60,810 bases of DNA. Origin: an uncultured Oscillospiraceae bacterium (GTDB lineage: Bacteria; Bacillota; Clostridia; Oscillospirales; Oscillospiraceae). Position 1 is the first letter of the stretch. Every line of letters begins with the position of its first letter. A program made the translations under genes and the position numbers. The stretch lies in NCBI GenBank assembly GCA_910578505.1, contig CAJTPV010000017.1, positions 1 to 60,810 on the forward strand, in the 5' to 3' direction. Positions 41,009-50,987 of this stretch are shown piece after piece. The notes under the pieces were generated by a model. It made no database searches. It was given only the letters and a program-made list of their open reading frames with translations, and was not told the DNA's origin.

Positions 41009-42864
41009 TTACACACGCAGAAGCCATACCAGCTTTCCTTGAAAATCCCCGTTGGGGAGCTCCGGTCTCCATCCAGCTCATAGCCAAAGGTTCCGGCCAT
41101 TGCCACAATGCCCCGTGTGTGGAAGGGCGTCATCCGGCCTGCAATGTGGTTGGGACAGCCGGACACATGGGCCCCGATGCAGGAGAGGGGGTAGAGCATG
41201 GCGGTCCCCTGCTGAATGCTGAGCCGTTCAACAGCGTCCGTATCGTCGGAGCACCAGATCTGGGGGCTGTAGTAGAGCATGCCCGGATCGAAGCGCCCGC
41301 CGCCGCTGCAGCAGTTTTCCAGCAGCAGGTCCGGGAACTGGTCCACAATCCGCTGCTGGAGGCGGTACAGCGCCAGCACATACCGGTGCGCCTGCTCCGC
41401 GCTGCCGAGATTTGTCAGAGGCCGGTTCATATCCCACTTCAAATAGGAGATGGGGGCGCTGTGCAGCGTGCCGGCAATGCGCTGCCAGACGTACTCCTCC
41501 ACCTCCGGGCGGCTCAGATCCAGCACCAGCTGGTCCCGGCACAGCATGGGCCGCCGCTCTCCGGTCTGGATGGCCCAGTCCGGGTGCTCCCGGTACAGGC
41601 GGGAATCCATGGACACCATCTCCGGCTCCATCCACAGCCCGAACTGCAGCCCCAACGCCTGCAGACGCTCCGCCAGCCCCGCCAGTCCGTGGGGCAGCTT
41701 CTGCCGGTCCACCGTCCAGTCCCCCAGACCGCCGCTGTCGGTGGGGCGGTTTTCAAACCAGCCATCGTCCAGAACGAACAACTCCATCCCAAGTTCCGCA
41801 GCTTTACCGGCGATCTCCAGCAGCCGCGCCTCGTCGAAATCAAAGTAGGTGGCCTCCCGGTTGTTCAGCAGCACGGGCCGCTTGCCATAGGGGCGGCGGA
41901 GCAGGTGGCCGCGGTACAGGTCGTGGAACGTGCGGGTCATCTTCCCCAGGCCACCGGCGGAATAGGTCATGACCACCTCCGGGGTCTGGAAGGACTCCCC
42001 CGGCTCCAGCTTCCAGGAGAAGGATTCGGGATGGATGCCCATGACCATCCGCCGCCGGTCAAACTGGTCCTGCTCAATCCGGGCCAGGAAATTCCCGGAG
42101 TAGACGAAGTGCATGGCGTACACCTCGCCCCGCTCCTGGTTCACGTCCGGGCTGACCGCCGCGATAAAGGGCTGACCCTGGTGGCTGGAAATCCCCCGGC
42201 AGGAGGCGATTCCCTGGGTACCGGGGCCGATCTCCCGCACCTGCGCGCCGCACTCCCGCGCCCAGGAGCCGCTGAGGGTCAGCATACTGCCGGTGGTGTC
42301 GGGCAGGTGCAGGCAGGCGGACAGCGCCCGGTCCAGCCACAGGGTACCGCCGCCCCCATTGATGATCCTGACGCTGCGGGTGATGACGTCCAGCCGGGTA
42401 AAGGCGGTGTAGTACAGTTCCACCACCACGCCGGTGGGCCGGTCCGACAGGGTGATTTTCAGCGTATTGCAGTCCGCCTCCTCACCGAAGGTGGCCGGGA
42501 GGCCGTCCAGTTTGGGTTTTCCCGGCAGGATTTCACAGGACGCGAATTCCGGCATACAGTCGCTGAGTCCCGCGCCCCGGCGGACCGCCAGACAGCACTC
42601 CTGGAAGTCGCCGGTATTGGCCATCGGGTACTCCATGGGGAAGCGGTCAAAAAAGGCGGCCTCCTCCCTGGGGAATTGGTCCGGCGTGTAGGGCCGCTGG
42701 TCGATGCCCCAGTAGTCGTGAGCCCAGTCCAGCCCCTCCGCTGTCAGCCGGGGGCCGTAGTACACATGGCCCAGCCATTTCCCATCGGCCAGGGCCATTA
42801 CATAGCTGGTGCAGGGCGTATCCAGACGAAAAGCCCCCTGTCCTGCATCACAGATAATATTCAC
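41009..42864 (-). pseudogene. GH36 alpha-galactosidase with out-of-frame internal deletion
   Basis: The GTG at 42864 follows GGAGG. The N-terminal beta-sandwich and barrel are well kept: FVLDDGWFENR, FGLWMEPEMVS, the nucleophile in YLKWDMNRPL, the acid/base region IWCSDDTDAVERLSIQQGTA. After AGTFGYELD the family pattern stops. In the next frame, ending at 41009, RPELPNGDFQGKLVWLLRV resembles the usual C-terminal strand of GH36 (GDFQ motif). So about 100 or more residues of the C-terminal sheet were deleted, with a shift of frame; the original frame runs on to 40960. The family releases alpha-galactose from raffinose-type sugars or galactomannan. Confidence 0.8.
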
Positions 42865-43351
42865 ACATTGTCCTCCATACGTCATGATTGTAATGCCTAA
42901 ATGCCTCCCCATTTGTCCGTATGATGTCACGATACCAGCGCGCGGAATCCTTCAAAATTCGTTTTTGCGTGCCATAGTCCACAAAGATCAGATCCCAGTG
43001 GAAGAGGGTGACATAGGGCTCGATGCCATTTTCCAGCAGAGCGTCGATCAAATCGCTGTAAAACCGGACGCCTGCCTCGTTCACCTTCCCCGTCCCCTCC
43101 GGCAGCAGCCTGGGCCAGGAGATGGAAAACCGGTAGGCTTTCAGGCCGATCTCCCGCATCAGGGCTGCGTCCTCACGGAAGTGGTGGTAGTGGTCGCAGG
43201 CCGTATCGCCGGTATGGTTCCCAGCGGTGTGGCCGGCCTCCTGACTATAGATATCCCAGATACTGGGGCCCCGGCCATCCTCCGCCCAGGCGCCCTCAAT
43301 CTGATAGGCACTGGTAGCCGCGCCCCAGACAAAATCTTTCGCAAACGACAT
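42848..43351 (-). pseudogene. GH1 beta-glycosidase with in-frame internal deletion
   Basis: ATG behind GGAGGAG. Residues 1-125 are a normal GH1 start (FVWGAATSAYQIEGAWAEDG RG; AYRFSISWPRL; GIEPYVTLFHWDL). The next residues, IFVDYGTQKRILKDSARWYR DIIRTNGE, are the normal GH1 C-terminus (VDY-TQKR-KDS-WY). About 300 residues between them are gone, including both catalytic glutamates, without a frame change. The remaining 167-residue product cannot be a glycosidase. Its stop overlaps the GH36 start. Confidence 0.85.
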
Positions 43352-43367
43352 GGTGTCTCCTCCCGAT

Positions 43368-44450
43368 TCAAGCTGTCAGCAGAGAGAGCAGATAGAACGG
43401 GGTTGGTTTTTCCGCCGCTGTCTCCCTTACCGTAATTTCCAGTGTGTGCAGTTTCCGTTCGCCGTGGTGAAGCACCGGCTCTACATACAGGCAGTCCCCC
43501 CAATCCTCCGCAAAGCTTCCGTCCAGAACCACCGGGTTCTCCCTGTCGCCGTCCAGCACCAGCGCGGCGGACAGGGCGGGCTTTCGTACTGTCTTCCGGT
43601 ACTGGACGGCAATACAGGCGGCCTCCACCACAAAGATGGCGGAATCGCCCGGCTTCTCACCGATCCACCCGTTTTTGAAGCAGTCCAGGCGGCTCTTTTT
43701 CTCCCTTGCGTCCGCCCGGAATCCGGAAAGCATGGGGGAAATCTCCCGGATCGTAAGCCGCTGCGCCTGTTCATAGGCATTATCTGTCATGGGCGCGGGC
43801 ACCGGAAGCGCCTCCTCGCTTTCCCACATCTGCGTCTTTACCTGCTCCAGAAATGCGGTGATTTCGGCGGCAATCAACTCATGCCCCAGGTCGTTGGGAT
43901 GGAACCCGTCGGCTGTCAGCTGTTCCCTGGTGAACTCGCCCGCCAGCATCCGACGGTAGACCGTATCCCGCACGCTGATATGCGGTATTCCATACCATGC
44001 GCCCACCGCGTTGTGGCAGTCTTCGACAGACACCCCCGTATCATAGTACACATTGTTCAGCAGCAGCACCGCCGGCGCGGACGGCCAGCCCAGGGCCCGC
44101 CGCAAAACGCCCTCGTATGTCTCCTGCCGCAGGTCATTGCCGATATCGTTCACGCTGAAATCCACGACGATAAAATCCGGCTGGTACATGAGCAGGTCCG
44201 GCACGATCCGCGACGCGCCAAAAAGGGAATCCGTGCCGCCGATCCCGCCGTTCACATAGTGGAACTGCGCCGCCGGAAACGTATCCTGCCACCAGCGGAA
44301 TACCCGGTAGGCATAGCAGTTCTCATGGACGGAGGCGGAGCAGTCCTGGGTGATGGAGCCGCCGAAAAAGCCCAGCGTCAGGCGCTCTCCCCGCCCCGCG
44401 CGGCGCATACAGTTTTTTAATCTTGCCAATTTTATGCTATTCATCATCAT
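43368..44450 (-). CDS. SGNH/GDSL carbohydrate esterase
   Basis: This 360-residue enzyme has all SGNH blocks: LGFFGGSITQ (nucleophile Ser), YVNGGIGGTDS (oxyanion Gly), VDFSVNDIGND (Asn) and LTADGFHPNDLGHELIA (Asp, His). A C-terminal beta domain (about 250-360) is probably carbohydrate-binding. Similar two-domain SGNH esterases deacetylate mannan or xylan oligosaccharides in gut Firmicutes. It is one of few intact genes in this decayed locus. No signal peptide, so it is intracellular. Confidence 0.8.
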   Translation of the reverse strand: MMMNSIKLARLKNCMRRAGRGERLTLGFFGGSITQDCSASVHENCYAYRVFRWWQDTFPAAQFHYVNGGIGGTDSLFGASRIVPDLLMYQPDFIVVDFSVNDIGNDLRQETYEGVLRRALGWPSAPAVLLLNNVYYDTGVSVEDCHNAVGAWYGIPHISVRDTVYRRMLAGEFTREQLTADGFHPNDLGHELIAAEITAFLEQVKTQMWESEEALPVPAPMTDNAYEQAQRLTIREISPMLSGFRADAREKKSRLDCFKNGWIGEKPGDSAIFVVEAACIAVQYRKTVRKPALSAALVLDGDRENPVVLDGSFAEDWGDCLYVEPVLHHGERKLHTLEITVRETAAEKPTPFYLLSLLTA

Positions 44451-44463
44451 TTTCCTCGTTTTG

Positions 44464-44504
44464 AAAACCGGGGAGCATACCCGATAACCGCCGGTATGCT
44501 CCCC
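44464..44504 (-). terminator. Terminator after the DUF624 gene
   Basis: GGGGAGCATACC and GGTATGCTCCCC (12 pairs, 44470-44481 and 44493-44504), followed on the minus strand by GGTTTTC. It separates the transporter part of the locus from the esterase/GH1/GH36 part. Confidence 0.75.
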
Positions 44505-44514
44505 ATTTTACTGC

Positions 44515-44883
44515 CTATTTGCCCCTCAGCTGCTCCTCGATTCTGAAATTCTCATTGATTCCCGGATAGATCAGGAACAGCGCCGGAAACATTGGGACCC
44601 AAAGGTTTGTGAAGGGCAGGATCGTGTCCGCCAGGCCGCACAGCTGCGGTCCGGCCACAGCGCCGCCCACAAAACCGCAGACCGGGGCGAACAGGAGCAC
44701 ATGGGAGGTCAGGGAAAACGCCAGGCCAACCAGGAACGGCACGCCTCCCAACAGCGCAAGCAGGCCGGCGCGGAAGATATCCCCAAAATCCCGGCTCAAT
44801 ACCTCCCAGAACCGGGGCAGTCCCGTTTTCCGGGGCAAGTCCCCGTCCGGTCCTTCCCGATCAAAATCCGGAAAAAATCTCAT
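44515..44883 (-). pseudogene. DUF624 (YesL-like) membrane protein with in-frame internal deletion
   Basis: ATG behind AAAGGAG. Residues 1-87 are a typical YesL/DUF624 start (LPRFWEVLSRDFGDIFRAGL LALLGGVPF; GPQLCGLADTIL). This passes directly into PFTNLWVPMFPALFLIYPGI NENFRIEEQL, which is the usual C-terminus. Members have about 200 residues; this has 122, so about 80-100 central residues (two or more membrane helices) are gone in frame. YesL-type genes accompany sugar ABC transporters. Confidence 0.75.
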
Positions 44884-44901
44884 ACTCCCGCTCCTTTCTC
44901 A

Positions 44902-45303
44902 TCACGCCCCCCACAGGGCCTCCCACAGCATACCGGCCCCGGCAAACGCGGCCTCGTCCGCCTCTGAGAATGCCGCCCGCCGGGCGAACCACAGCTGCTT
45001 GCCGTCACAGTTATGCAGCTCCACGTCCGCCGAACCGGCCCACTCCTCCCAGGGTACGGTCATCTTTTCCCAGTCCTCCGCGCCCTCGGGAGGCGCGGAG
45101 CCGTCCAGATAGGCCAGGGCTCCGTGGGCCTTCTGGAAATTCTCCGGGTCATCCAACAGGAATATCCCGCTCTGCCGGGTATAGAAATCAGAATTCAGCT
45201 TATCCACATTGGTGGTCATGACCTGAATCGCCGCGTCGTCCATCCTGGTGGATGTGTAGTCGATTTGGATAGCGTTGACCGCCACATGGACCTCTATAGG
45301 CAT
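44902..45303 (-). pseudogene. Unrecognised remnant following manA
   Basis: An open frame of 133 residues (VHVAVNAIQIDYTSTRMDDA A ... EDWEKMTVPWEEWAGSADVE L ... LWFARRAAFSEADEAAFAG). No ribosome site precedes the nominal ATG at 45303, and the frame emerges from the 3' end of manA in another phase. I take it as the C-terminal part of a gene whose start was deleted at about 45290-45305. I do not recognise the family. Confidence 0.45.
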
Positions 45304-46209
45304 CCATCACCCGGCAGTCCCCCGCCACCTGATACAGTCCGCTTCCTGCGGGAAGGAACAAACACATCCCCCGCTCCAGCGGTGTTCTCTTCTTCCCGCA
45401 GTCCAAAGTCCCCCGCCCCTCCGTAACCAGAAGAGCGTGAAAGGATTCCCTGGTACACCGGCCGGCAAAGGACCCGGTATGTCCGTCTACGGTAAAATAA
45501 GGGCAGCTGCCCAGATGCGCGCCAAAGTCCCGTTGGACGGCAGGACCGCGATTGGCCACGCAGAGGGCCTTCTCCACATGGAGCTGGCGGGGCTGGCCGT
45601 CGGGACCCAGCCGCCCGTAATCGTAGACCCGGTAGGTGACGTTGGAATTCTGCTGGATCTCCGCGATGACCAGTCCGGCGCCGATGACATGGAGGGTTCC
45701 GGCCTCAATAAAAAGCACGTCCCCGGCCTTTACGGCCACACGGTGCAGAACCTCCTCCAGCGTCCCGTCCTCCACCCGGCGGGCAAACTCCTCCCGGCTG
45801 ATCTCCCGTTCAAAACCATAGTATAATCCCGCGCCGGGCGCGGCGTCAAGGACAATCCACATCTCGGTCTTACCATACTGCCCCTCATGGGCCAGCGCAT
45901 ACGTGTCGGAGGGGTGGACCTGTATGGAGAGGTCCTTTTTCGCGTCAATGAGCTTGATGAGCATGGGAAGTTTTCAAATTTTGTGCAGCGCGTCCCCAGC
46001 GCGCCTGGCCCCGCCTCTGCCAGATACTCCGGCAGCGTCTTCCCGGCGAAGGGGCCGTCGGCCAGGACAGAGGGACCGTCCGGGTGGCAGGAGAGGACCC
46101 AGGCTTCCGCCAGCGGGTCCAGTTCACTATGAACGCCAAAATCGGTTTTGAGGCGCTGGCCGCCCCAGATATAGTCTTTGCAGGCAGGTAAAAGCTTGAA
46201 TGCGGGCAT
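45200..46209 (-). pseudogene. manA: Class I mannose-6-phosphate isomerase, frameshifted
   Basis: The ATG at 46209 behind GGAGGAGG opens KLLPACKDYIWGGQRLKTDF. Zinc-site blocks LSIQVHPSDTYA, GKTEMW and IEAGTLHVIG are present. Between FENFP and LIKLIDAKKDLSIQVHPSD the frame shifts at about 45961-45966: one base is missing so that ...TTCCC|ATGCTC... no longer joins in phase. The 3' end also departs from the family after GDCRVMDAY near 45300. The enzyme would convert mannose-6-phosphate to fructose-6-phosphate, in keeping with a mannan locus. Confidence 0.8.
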
Positions 46210-46329
46210 AAAAATCCTCCTCCAGGGGCCGCGAAGGCGCAGTATGCCCGTATTCAGTTGTGTGGACAGTCTGCGCGGCGGGCTTCGCGCCGCGCAGCCC
46301 CTCCTTTCATTTATCAAAGTGTGATCGTG

Positions 46330-47889
46330 TTATCGGTTTTCTCCCCGAAGATAGGCCAGGTTCCTGTCGATCAGGCCGCAGCGCTGCCGGACGCAGTCCG
46401 CGCTCCGCAGGGGGTCGGCGGGGGTATGGAGCGCATAGTCCACCATGCGCTCCACGGTAGTGGAGGCCACATGGAGCCGGGTGTCGGCGGAGGCGTAGTA
46501 GATGTACAGGGAGCCGTCGTCATCCACAATGGCCCCATTGCTGAAAGCCACGTTGCTCACATCGCCCACGCGCTCATCCCCCCGGGGGGCGATCAGGAAG
46601 CCGGAGGGCTCCGCGATCACCTGGGCCGGGTCGGACAGGCTGGTCATGAACACATATACCACATACCGCAGCCCGGCGGCGGTATTGCGCACGCCGTGGG
46701 CAATGTGCAGCCACCCGGCGGGGGTCTTGATGGGCGCCGCCCCCGCGCCGTTTTTGGACTCCGTAATGGTGTGATACCGGCGGGGGCTGGTGATGCGCTC
46801 ATGGTCAATGACCGCGTGGGTGATATCCCCGCAGAGGCCAAAACCAACGCCGCCGCCCGAACCGGTGTCGATAAAGCCGTCCATGGGCCGGGTGAAAAAG
46901 GCGTACTGCCCATTGACGAACTCCGGCAGGAGGCAGACATTGCGCTGCTGGGGACTCTCCCGTGTGACCAGGTTCGGCAGGCGCTCCCAGGTCTTCAGGT
47001 CCTTCGTGCGCACGATCCCCGCCTCCGCCACGGCGGCGGAGAGGTCCGGATTGGACGTATCCTTGCTCTCGGAGCAGAACACGCCGTAGATCCAGCCGTC
47101 CTCGTGTTGGGTCAGGCGCATGTCGTAGACATTGGTTTCCGCCGGGCCGGCATCCGGCAGCTGCACCGGGTAGTCCCAGAACCGGAACCCCTCGGTGGGG
47201 CTGGAGCTCTCCGCCACGGCGAAAAAGCTCTTGCGGTCGCTGCCCTCCACCCGTGCCACCAGATAATATTTCCCGCTGCGCTTCAGGGCCCCGGCGTTAA
47301 ACACCGCGTTGACCCCCAGGCGCTCCATGAAACAGGGATAGGTGCAGCCGTCAATGATGGCGCTCTCGTCCAGGGTGACCGGCAGGTTCTCAAAGAACTG
47401 CAGGAAAATGTAGATGGTGATGACGTCGGTGCCCAGCATCAGGATGATATAGCCGTGCATGGTGTTGACCAGGCCCAGGGCGGTCATGATCTGATAGACC
47501 GTGACCTGGCTGGCGATGCCGGGGATCAGGGTGGCGATGGTGAACAGGTTGCGGATGAGGGTGTTGCCGTGGAACCTGAAGCGGTTGAGCACGTACGCCA
47601 GCATGGCGCTGATGAACACGCTCCCGACCAGGACGCAGGCGACGATGAAAAAGCTGTGCAGGAAAGCGCTGCCCATATCAGCCTGCTGCCACGCGGTCTT
47701 GAAGTTCTCGAAATAGGTCCAGCTCTTGGGCAGGACCATCACGTTGGTGTTCTGATACTCCTCCACGCTTTTGAAGGCGGTGATGACGCAGGAGACGATG
47801 GGGACCAGCGCCACAAAGGCGGCAAAGAGCAGCAGCGCGTATTTGACGAAGCTGATGAGGCCCCGGCGGACTTTTACAGCAGTATCCAT
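46330..47889 (-). pseudogene. In-frame fusion of a MalG-type permease start with a GH130 phosphorylase
   Basis: Residues 1-187 are a MalG/MsmG-type ABC permease (ALVPIVSCVITAFKSVEEYQ; FFENLPVTLDESAIIDGCTY), cut in the EAA loop. From residue 188 the protein is GH130: CFMERLGVNAVFNAGALKRS, ETNVYDMRLTQHEDGWIYG (catalytic Asp), TRPMDGFIDTGSGGGVGFGL and SNGAIVDDDGSLYIYYASAD TR. The permease end and about the first 40-50 GH130 residues are deleted, with the frame kept. GH130 enzymes phosphorolyse beta-mannosides (mannosyl-glucose or mannooligosaccharides). Neither half is likely to work. Confidence 0.85.
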
Positions 47890-47908
47890 TCCTTTCTACC
47901 TCCTTCAA

Positions 47909-48664
47909 TCAATAGTGGACCGGCTTGTTCTCAGCGGCTTCCATAGCCTTCTCGGCCAGCTTCTGCACGCCGGTGACAGCCACGATCAGCACCAGCAGTA
48001 CCACGGCCATAGCGCTGGCCAGGCCCACCTTCATATCCGTATGGGCCAGCTTGTTCATGACCACGAAGTAGGTGGACGTGCCGAAGGTGCCGTTGGTGAC
48101 CACGTAGGGCATCTCGAAGGCGGACAGGGCGCCGGAGACGGAGAGGATCAGGTTCAGCACGACGATGGTGCGGATGGAGGGGATGATGATGCCCACCCAG
48201 CCCAGCAGGGTGTCCAGCACGAAGCCGGGGTTGAGAAAGAACTTGAAGATAAAGCCCACGGCAATGCCGCAGATGAGGCAGGGGAAGTACAGCGCGCCCC
48301 GGAAAAATTTGCTGCCCCGCACCTTGAAGCTGAGGATGGTGGCGAACAGCAGCGCCAGGGAAATCTGGACTACGGAGCCCGCCATATAGTACAGGCTCAG
48401 CTTCAGAGCCTGGAAACAGTCGTCCCGGGTGAACACGTCCAGGTAGTTGCGCAGGCCCACAAAGCCGCGGACCCGCAGGTAGTCCCGGTCATAGAAGCTG
48501 AACTGCACCATCTTGAAAAAGGGCAGGTAGGTAAAGACGAACAGGAGCAGCAGCGGGGCGATCAGGAAAACCACGGTGCAGATGAGCTGCTGTCCCCGCA
48601 TGGTCTTGCATTTCTGGATAAAAGTCAGCTTCGGCTGTTCCGCCACAGCTTGATGATTACTCAT
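47909..48664 (-). pseudogene. MalF-type ABC sugar permease with in-frame deletion of the EAA loop
   Basis: 251 residues against about 300 for the family. The start is normal (AVAEQPKLTFIQKCKTMRGQ; FTYLPFFKMVQFSFYDRDY). After FFLNPGFVLDTLLGWVG the protein jumps to IIIPSIRTIVVLNLILSVSG, skipping the helix and the cytoplasmic EAA motif (normally E-A-A-x-x-D-G before ..LPSI). Without that loop it cannot dock on the ATPase. The pair with the broken MalG means the transporter is dead. Confidence 0.75.
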
Positions 48665-48712
48665 GGATTGCCTCCCTTTCTATTTCTCACACGATTTGGC
48701 AGGAATCTTTCT

Positions 48713-48741
48713 GCAAGAGGGCCGGGGTCCGGCCCTCTTGC
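48713..48741 (-). other. Perfect hairpin between binding protein and permease genes
   Basis: GCAAGAGGGCCGG and CCGGCCCTCTTGC pair perfectly (13 pairs, loop GGT) just past the binding-protein stop, without a T-run. Such hairpins often stabilise the mRNA of the abundant binding protein relative to the permeases. Confidence 0.65.
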
Positions 48742-48755
48742 AAGGGCTTAACCGG

Positions 48756-50141
48756 TTAAGCCTCGGGAGCGTAGCGGTCAACTGCGGTGTTCCAGCGGGC
48801 GTTCCAGTCGGCGATGATGTCGTCCAGGGTCTCATTGCCGGTGACGACAGCCTCCACGATGCGCTGGACATGGGTGTTGTCGGCGTTGAGGGAGATCTCG
48901 CTCTCGCGGTTGACGTTGGGCTGCAGCTCGGCCAGCTCTGTAGGCGCGGGGGTATCCTCCAGCAGGTCGATGCCGTCAAAGGCGGCCAGCGTCTCCGGAT
49001 ACGCCTGGCTCTTCAGCACAGGCACGCCGCCCTGGTCATAGGCAAAGTTGCTGGACTCGCTGAGCCACTTGATGTACAGCATGGAGGCGATCTTGTTGTC
49101 GGTGGAGATGCTGTTGTTCACGCCGAAGCAGTAGTCCGCGCCGGCGGAGGCGTACTGCACGCCGTCCGGCTGGGTGATGGGGAAGGGCATGTAGCCGATG
49201 TCGGCGGCATTGGGGCCGGCCTCCTGCATCTGGATGATGGCCCAGGAGCCCAGGACCATGACGTCGATCTCGCCGTTGTTGATCATGGGCTTGCAGCCCT
49301 CCCAGTCGGTGGCGGTGGGGGAGTCCTCGGTCAGGCCCCGCTTGACGGCCTCATAGAGGATGTTGTACACAGCGTAGGGACCGGTGCCGTCGCCCTGGTC
49401 GGCGAAGGGGTCCTTGGTCTGGGGCATGGTGATGTTCATCCAATCCGGGTCCGCCGTTGCGCCGCCGCCGATGTAGGCGTCCCACGCGCCCATGGTCCAG
49501 CCGGCAGCGAAGTTGGTGTACAGAGGGATGGCATCGGTCTTGTCCTTGATGTCCTGGAGGAACTGGAGGAACTCGTCCGGGGTCTTGGGCAGGTTGTCCG
49601 CCGTGTACCCGGCAGCCTCGGCCACCTTCTTGTTATAGATGATGCCCTGGGCGTTGCCGGTGGAGGGGGTGCCGTAGACCTTGCCGTCATAGGCCCGGTT
49701 GGAGGCGAAGTTGTACGTGTCCTGAATCTCGCTCAGATCGCACAGGGGCTGGAAATACAGGCTCAGGTCCGGCAGCAGGATGGTGGTGGGGATCATGCAG
49801 ATATCCCCCCAGTCCTTGCTGGAAACGCGGGTGGTCATGTCGTCGGAGTAGTTGGTGATGCCCTCATACTTGATGGTGATGTTGGGGTACAGCTCGTTGA
49901 ATTCCTTGACGAAGTCGGCGAAATCCCGGCCATCCGGGTTTTCCTGGATGAGGTCTGTGCGGTGGGTGATGACCCGCAGCTCGGCGGTGATGTCGATGTA
50001 GTCCTCGCCCACCTTCAGGCTGGCGTAGCTGGGCAGGTCCTCGTCCTTACTGCCGCCGCCGCCGCTTCCGCCGCCGCCGCAGGCAGTCAGCAGGCTCAGG
50101 CCCATCAGCAGGGCCAGTACAAGAGATAGCGCTTTTTTCAT
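48756..50141 (-). CDS. Extracellular sugar-binding lipoprotein of the ABC transporter
   Basis: 461 residues with lipoprotein signal (LMGLSLLTACGGGG) and Gly/Ser linker, then a family 1 solute-binding fold: FVKEFNELYPNITIKYEGIT, YDGKVYGTPSTGNAQGIIYN KKVAEAAGY and GEIDVMVLGSWAIIQMQEAG. Length and motifs look intact. Its two permeases (47909-48664 and the start of 46330-47889) are broken. Promoter and an inverted repeat lie upstream. Probable ligand is a manno- or other oligosaccharide, judged from neighbours only. Confidence 0.9.
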   Translation of the reverse strand: MKKALSLVLALLMGLSLLTACGGGGSGGGGSKDEDLPSYASLKVGEDYIDITAELRVITHRTDLIQENPDGRDFADFVKEFNELYPNITIKYEGITNYSDDMTTRVSSKDWGDICMIPTTILLPDLSLYFQPLCDLSEIQDTYNFASNRAYDGKVYGTPSTGNAQGIIYNKKVAEAAGYTADNLPKTPDEFLQFLQDIKDKTDAIPLYTNFAAGWTMGAWDAYIGGGATADPDWMNITMPQTKDPFADQGDGTGPYAVYNILYEAVKRGLTEDSPTATDWEGCKPMINNGEIDVMVLGSWAIIQMQEAGPNAADIGYMPFPITQPDGVQYASAGADYCFGVNNSISTDNKIASMLYIKWLSESSNFAYDQGGVPVLKSQAYPETLAAFDGIDLLEDTPAPTELAELQPNVNRESEISLNADNTHVQRIVEAVVTGNETLDDIIADWNARWNTAVDRYAPEA

Positions 50142-50180
50142 GTTTGTTCCTCCTTCATTTTTTCCAGTTAACGTATCAGT

Positions 50181-50237
50181 TTAATGAGCTAATCATTAAC
50201 TTGCTTTTTAGTATACACATTTATTTTGTGAAGTCAA
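50181..50237 (-). promoter_or_regulatory. Promoter and operator of the sugar-binding protein operon
   Basis: TTGACT (50232-50237), 16 bases, TATACT (50210-50215) on the minus strand. TTAATGA-N5-TCATTAA (50181-50199) lies just downstream of the start, a good repressor site; the LacI-type protein at 39921 is a candidate binder. Confidence 0.6.
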
Positions 50238-50309
50238 TAGTAAAGTAAAATTTTAGCGTTATGGCTAAATTGTAAACTTGATTTTCGTAAAATACGCTAT
50301 AAAAACAAA

Positions 50310-50345
50310 AACAGCAAGCTGCCCCACATGGTTCAGCTTGCTGTT
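50310..50345 (-). terminator. Minus-strand terminator upstream of the locus
   Basis: AACAGCAAGCTG with CAGCTTGCTGTT (12 pairs), followed on the minus strand by TTTGTTTTT. No intact minus-strand gene ends here; it may have belonged to a deleted gene. The remaining 50346-50620 stretch shows no gene. Confidence 0.6.
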
Positions 50346-50636
50346 CATCGCTCTTTTCGTCGGGATTGTGTGCAGATACCGAAACATCGCGCCTGTCCCA
50401 GATACAGTACGCGGCAGCGGCCCGGTGTGCTCTGGTCTATAATATGACTGCTTAAATAAAAGAAGGTTAAATTTAGGCTAATTTCCGACTTGCCTTTTTA
50501 TCATGCGTGTGATACTCTGTCAGTGGATCAACAGGGGCAGTCTATAGGGACGGCCTGCAGCCGTTGAGAAGAATATAAAGCGAAAAATCCCCTGTGATCC
50601 ATTCCTTAGGTTCTGTCATTTTAGAGGAGTAAACGT

Positions 50637-50987
50637 ATGAAAAGCTATAGCATATTTGATTTGCCTTGTGTGCGCCCTTTAGGCCGGTATCACCAGCCGT
50701 CCGCCCGGTCCGCCGGAGCGCTGCCCCTGTTTTGGGCCGGGAGCGGTCTGGAGCTGTGCTTTACCGGGTCGGAGCTCCACCTGCTGCTGGAGGCGGATTT
50801 CTCCAGCGCGGAGCCGTGGATCGCCGCTGAGCTGAACGGCGCGCCTGTCCTGCGGATGCCGCTGAATCAGGGCGTCCAGGATGTATGCGTCTTTCGCGGA
50901 ATGACGCCAGGGGTCCCGAAGCACGTCCGCGTGTTCAAGGAAACCCAGCCTGTTTCCGATGATCCGGCCCACCGGGACGTTTCCTAA
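50637..50987 (+). pseudogene. N-terminal domain of a CE2-type acetylesterase, truncated
   Basis: ATG behind GAGGAG. The 116 residues (LPLFWAGSGLELCFTGSELH LLLEADFSS; WIAAELNGAPVLRMPLNQGV QDVCVFRGM; KHVRVFKETQPVSDDPAHR) fit the beta-sandwich that precedes the SGNH domain in CE2 carbohydrate esterases. The catalytic domain is missing: the frame ends in the left arm of a long inverted repeat at 50973. CE2 enzymes occur in mannan loci of gut Firmicutes. Confidence 0.65.

Noticed and set aside
44902..45303. Independent small gene after manA
   Set aside because: No ribosome site, and the frame emerges from manA sequence; treated as a remnant.
46258..47946. A 562-codon plus-strand frame opposite the permease/GH130 fusion
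   Set aside because: Antisense shadow with no family resemblance.
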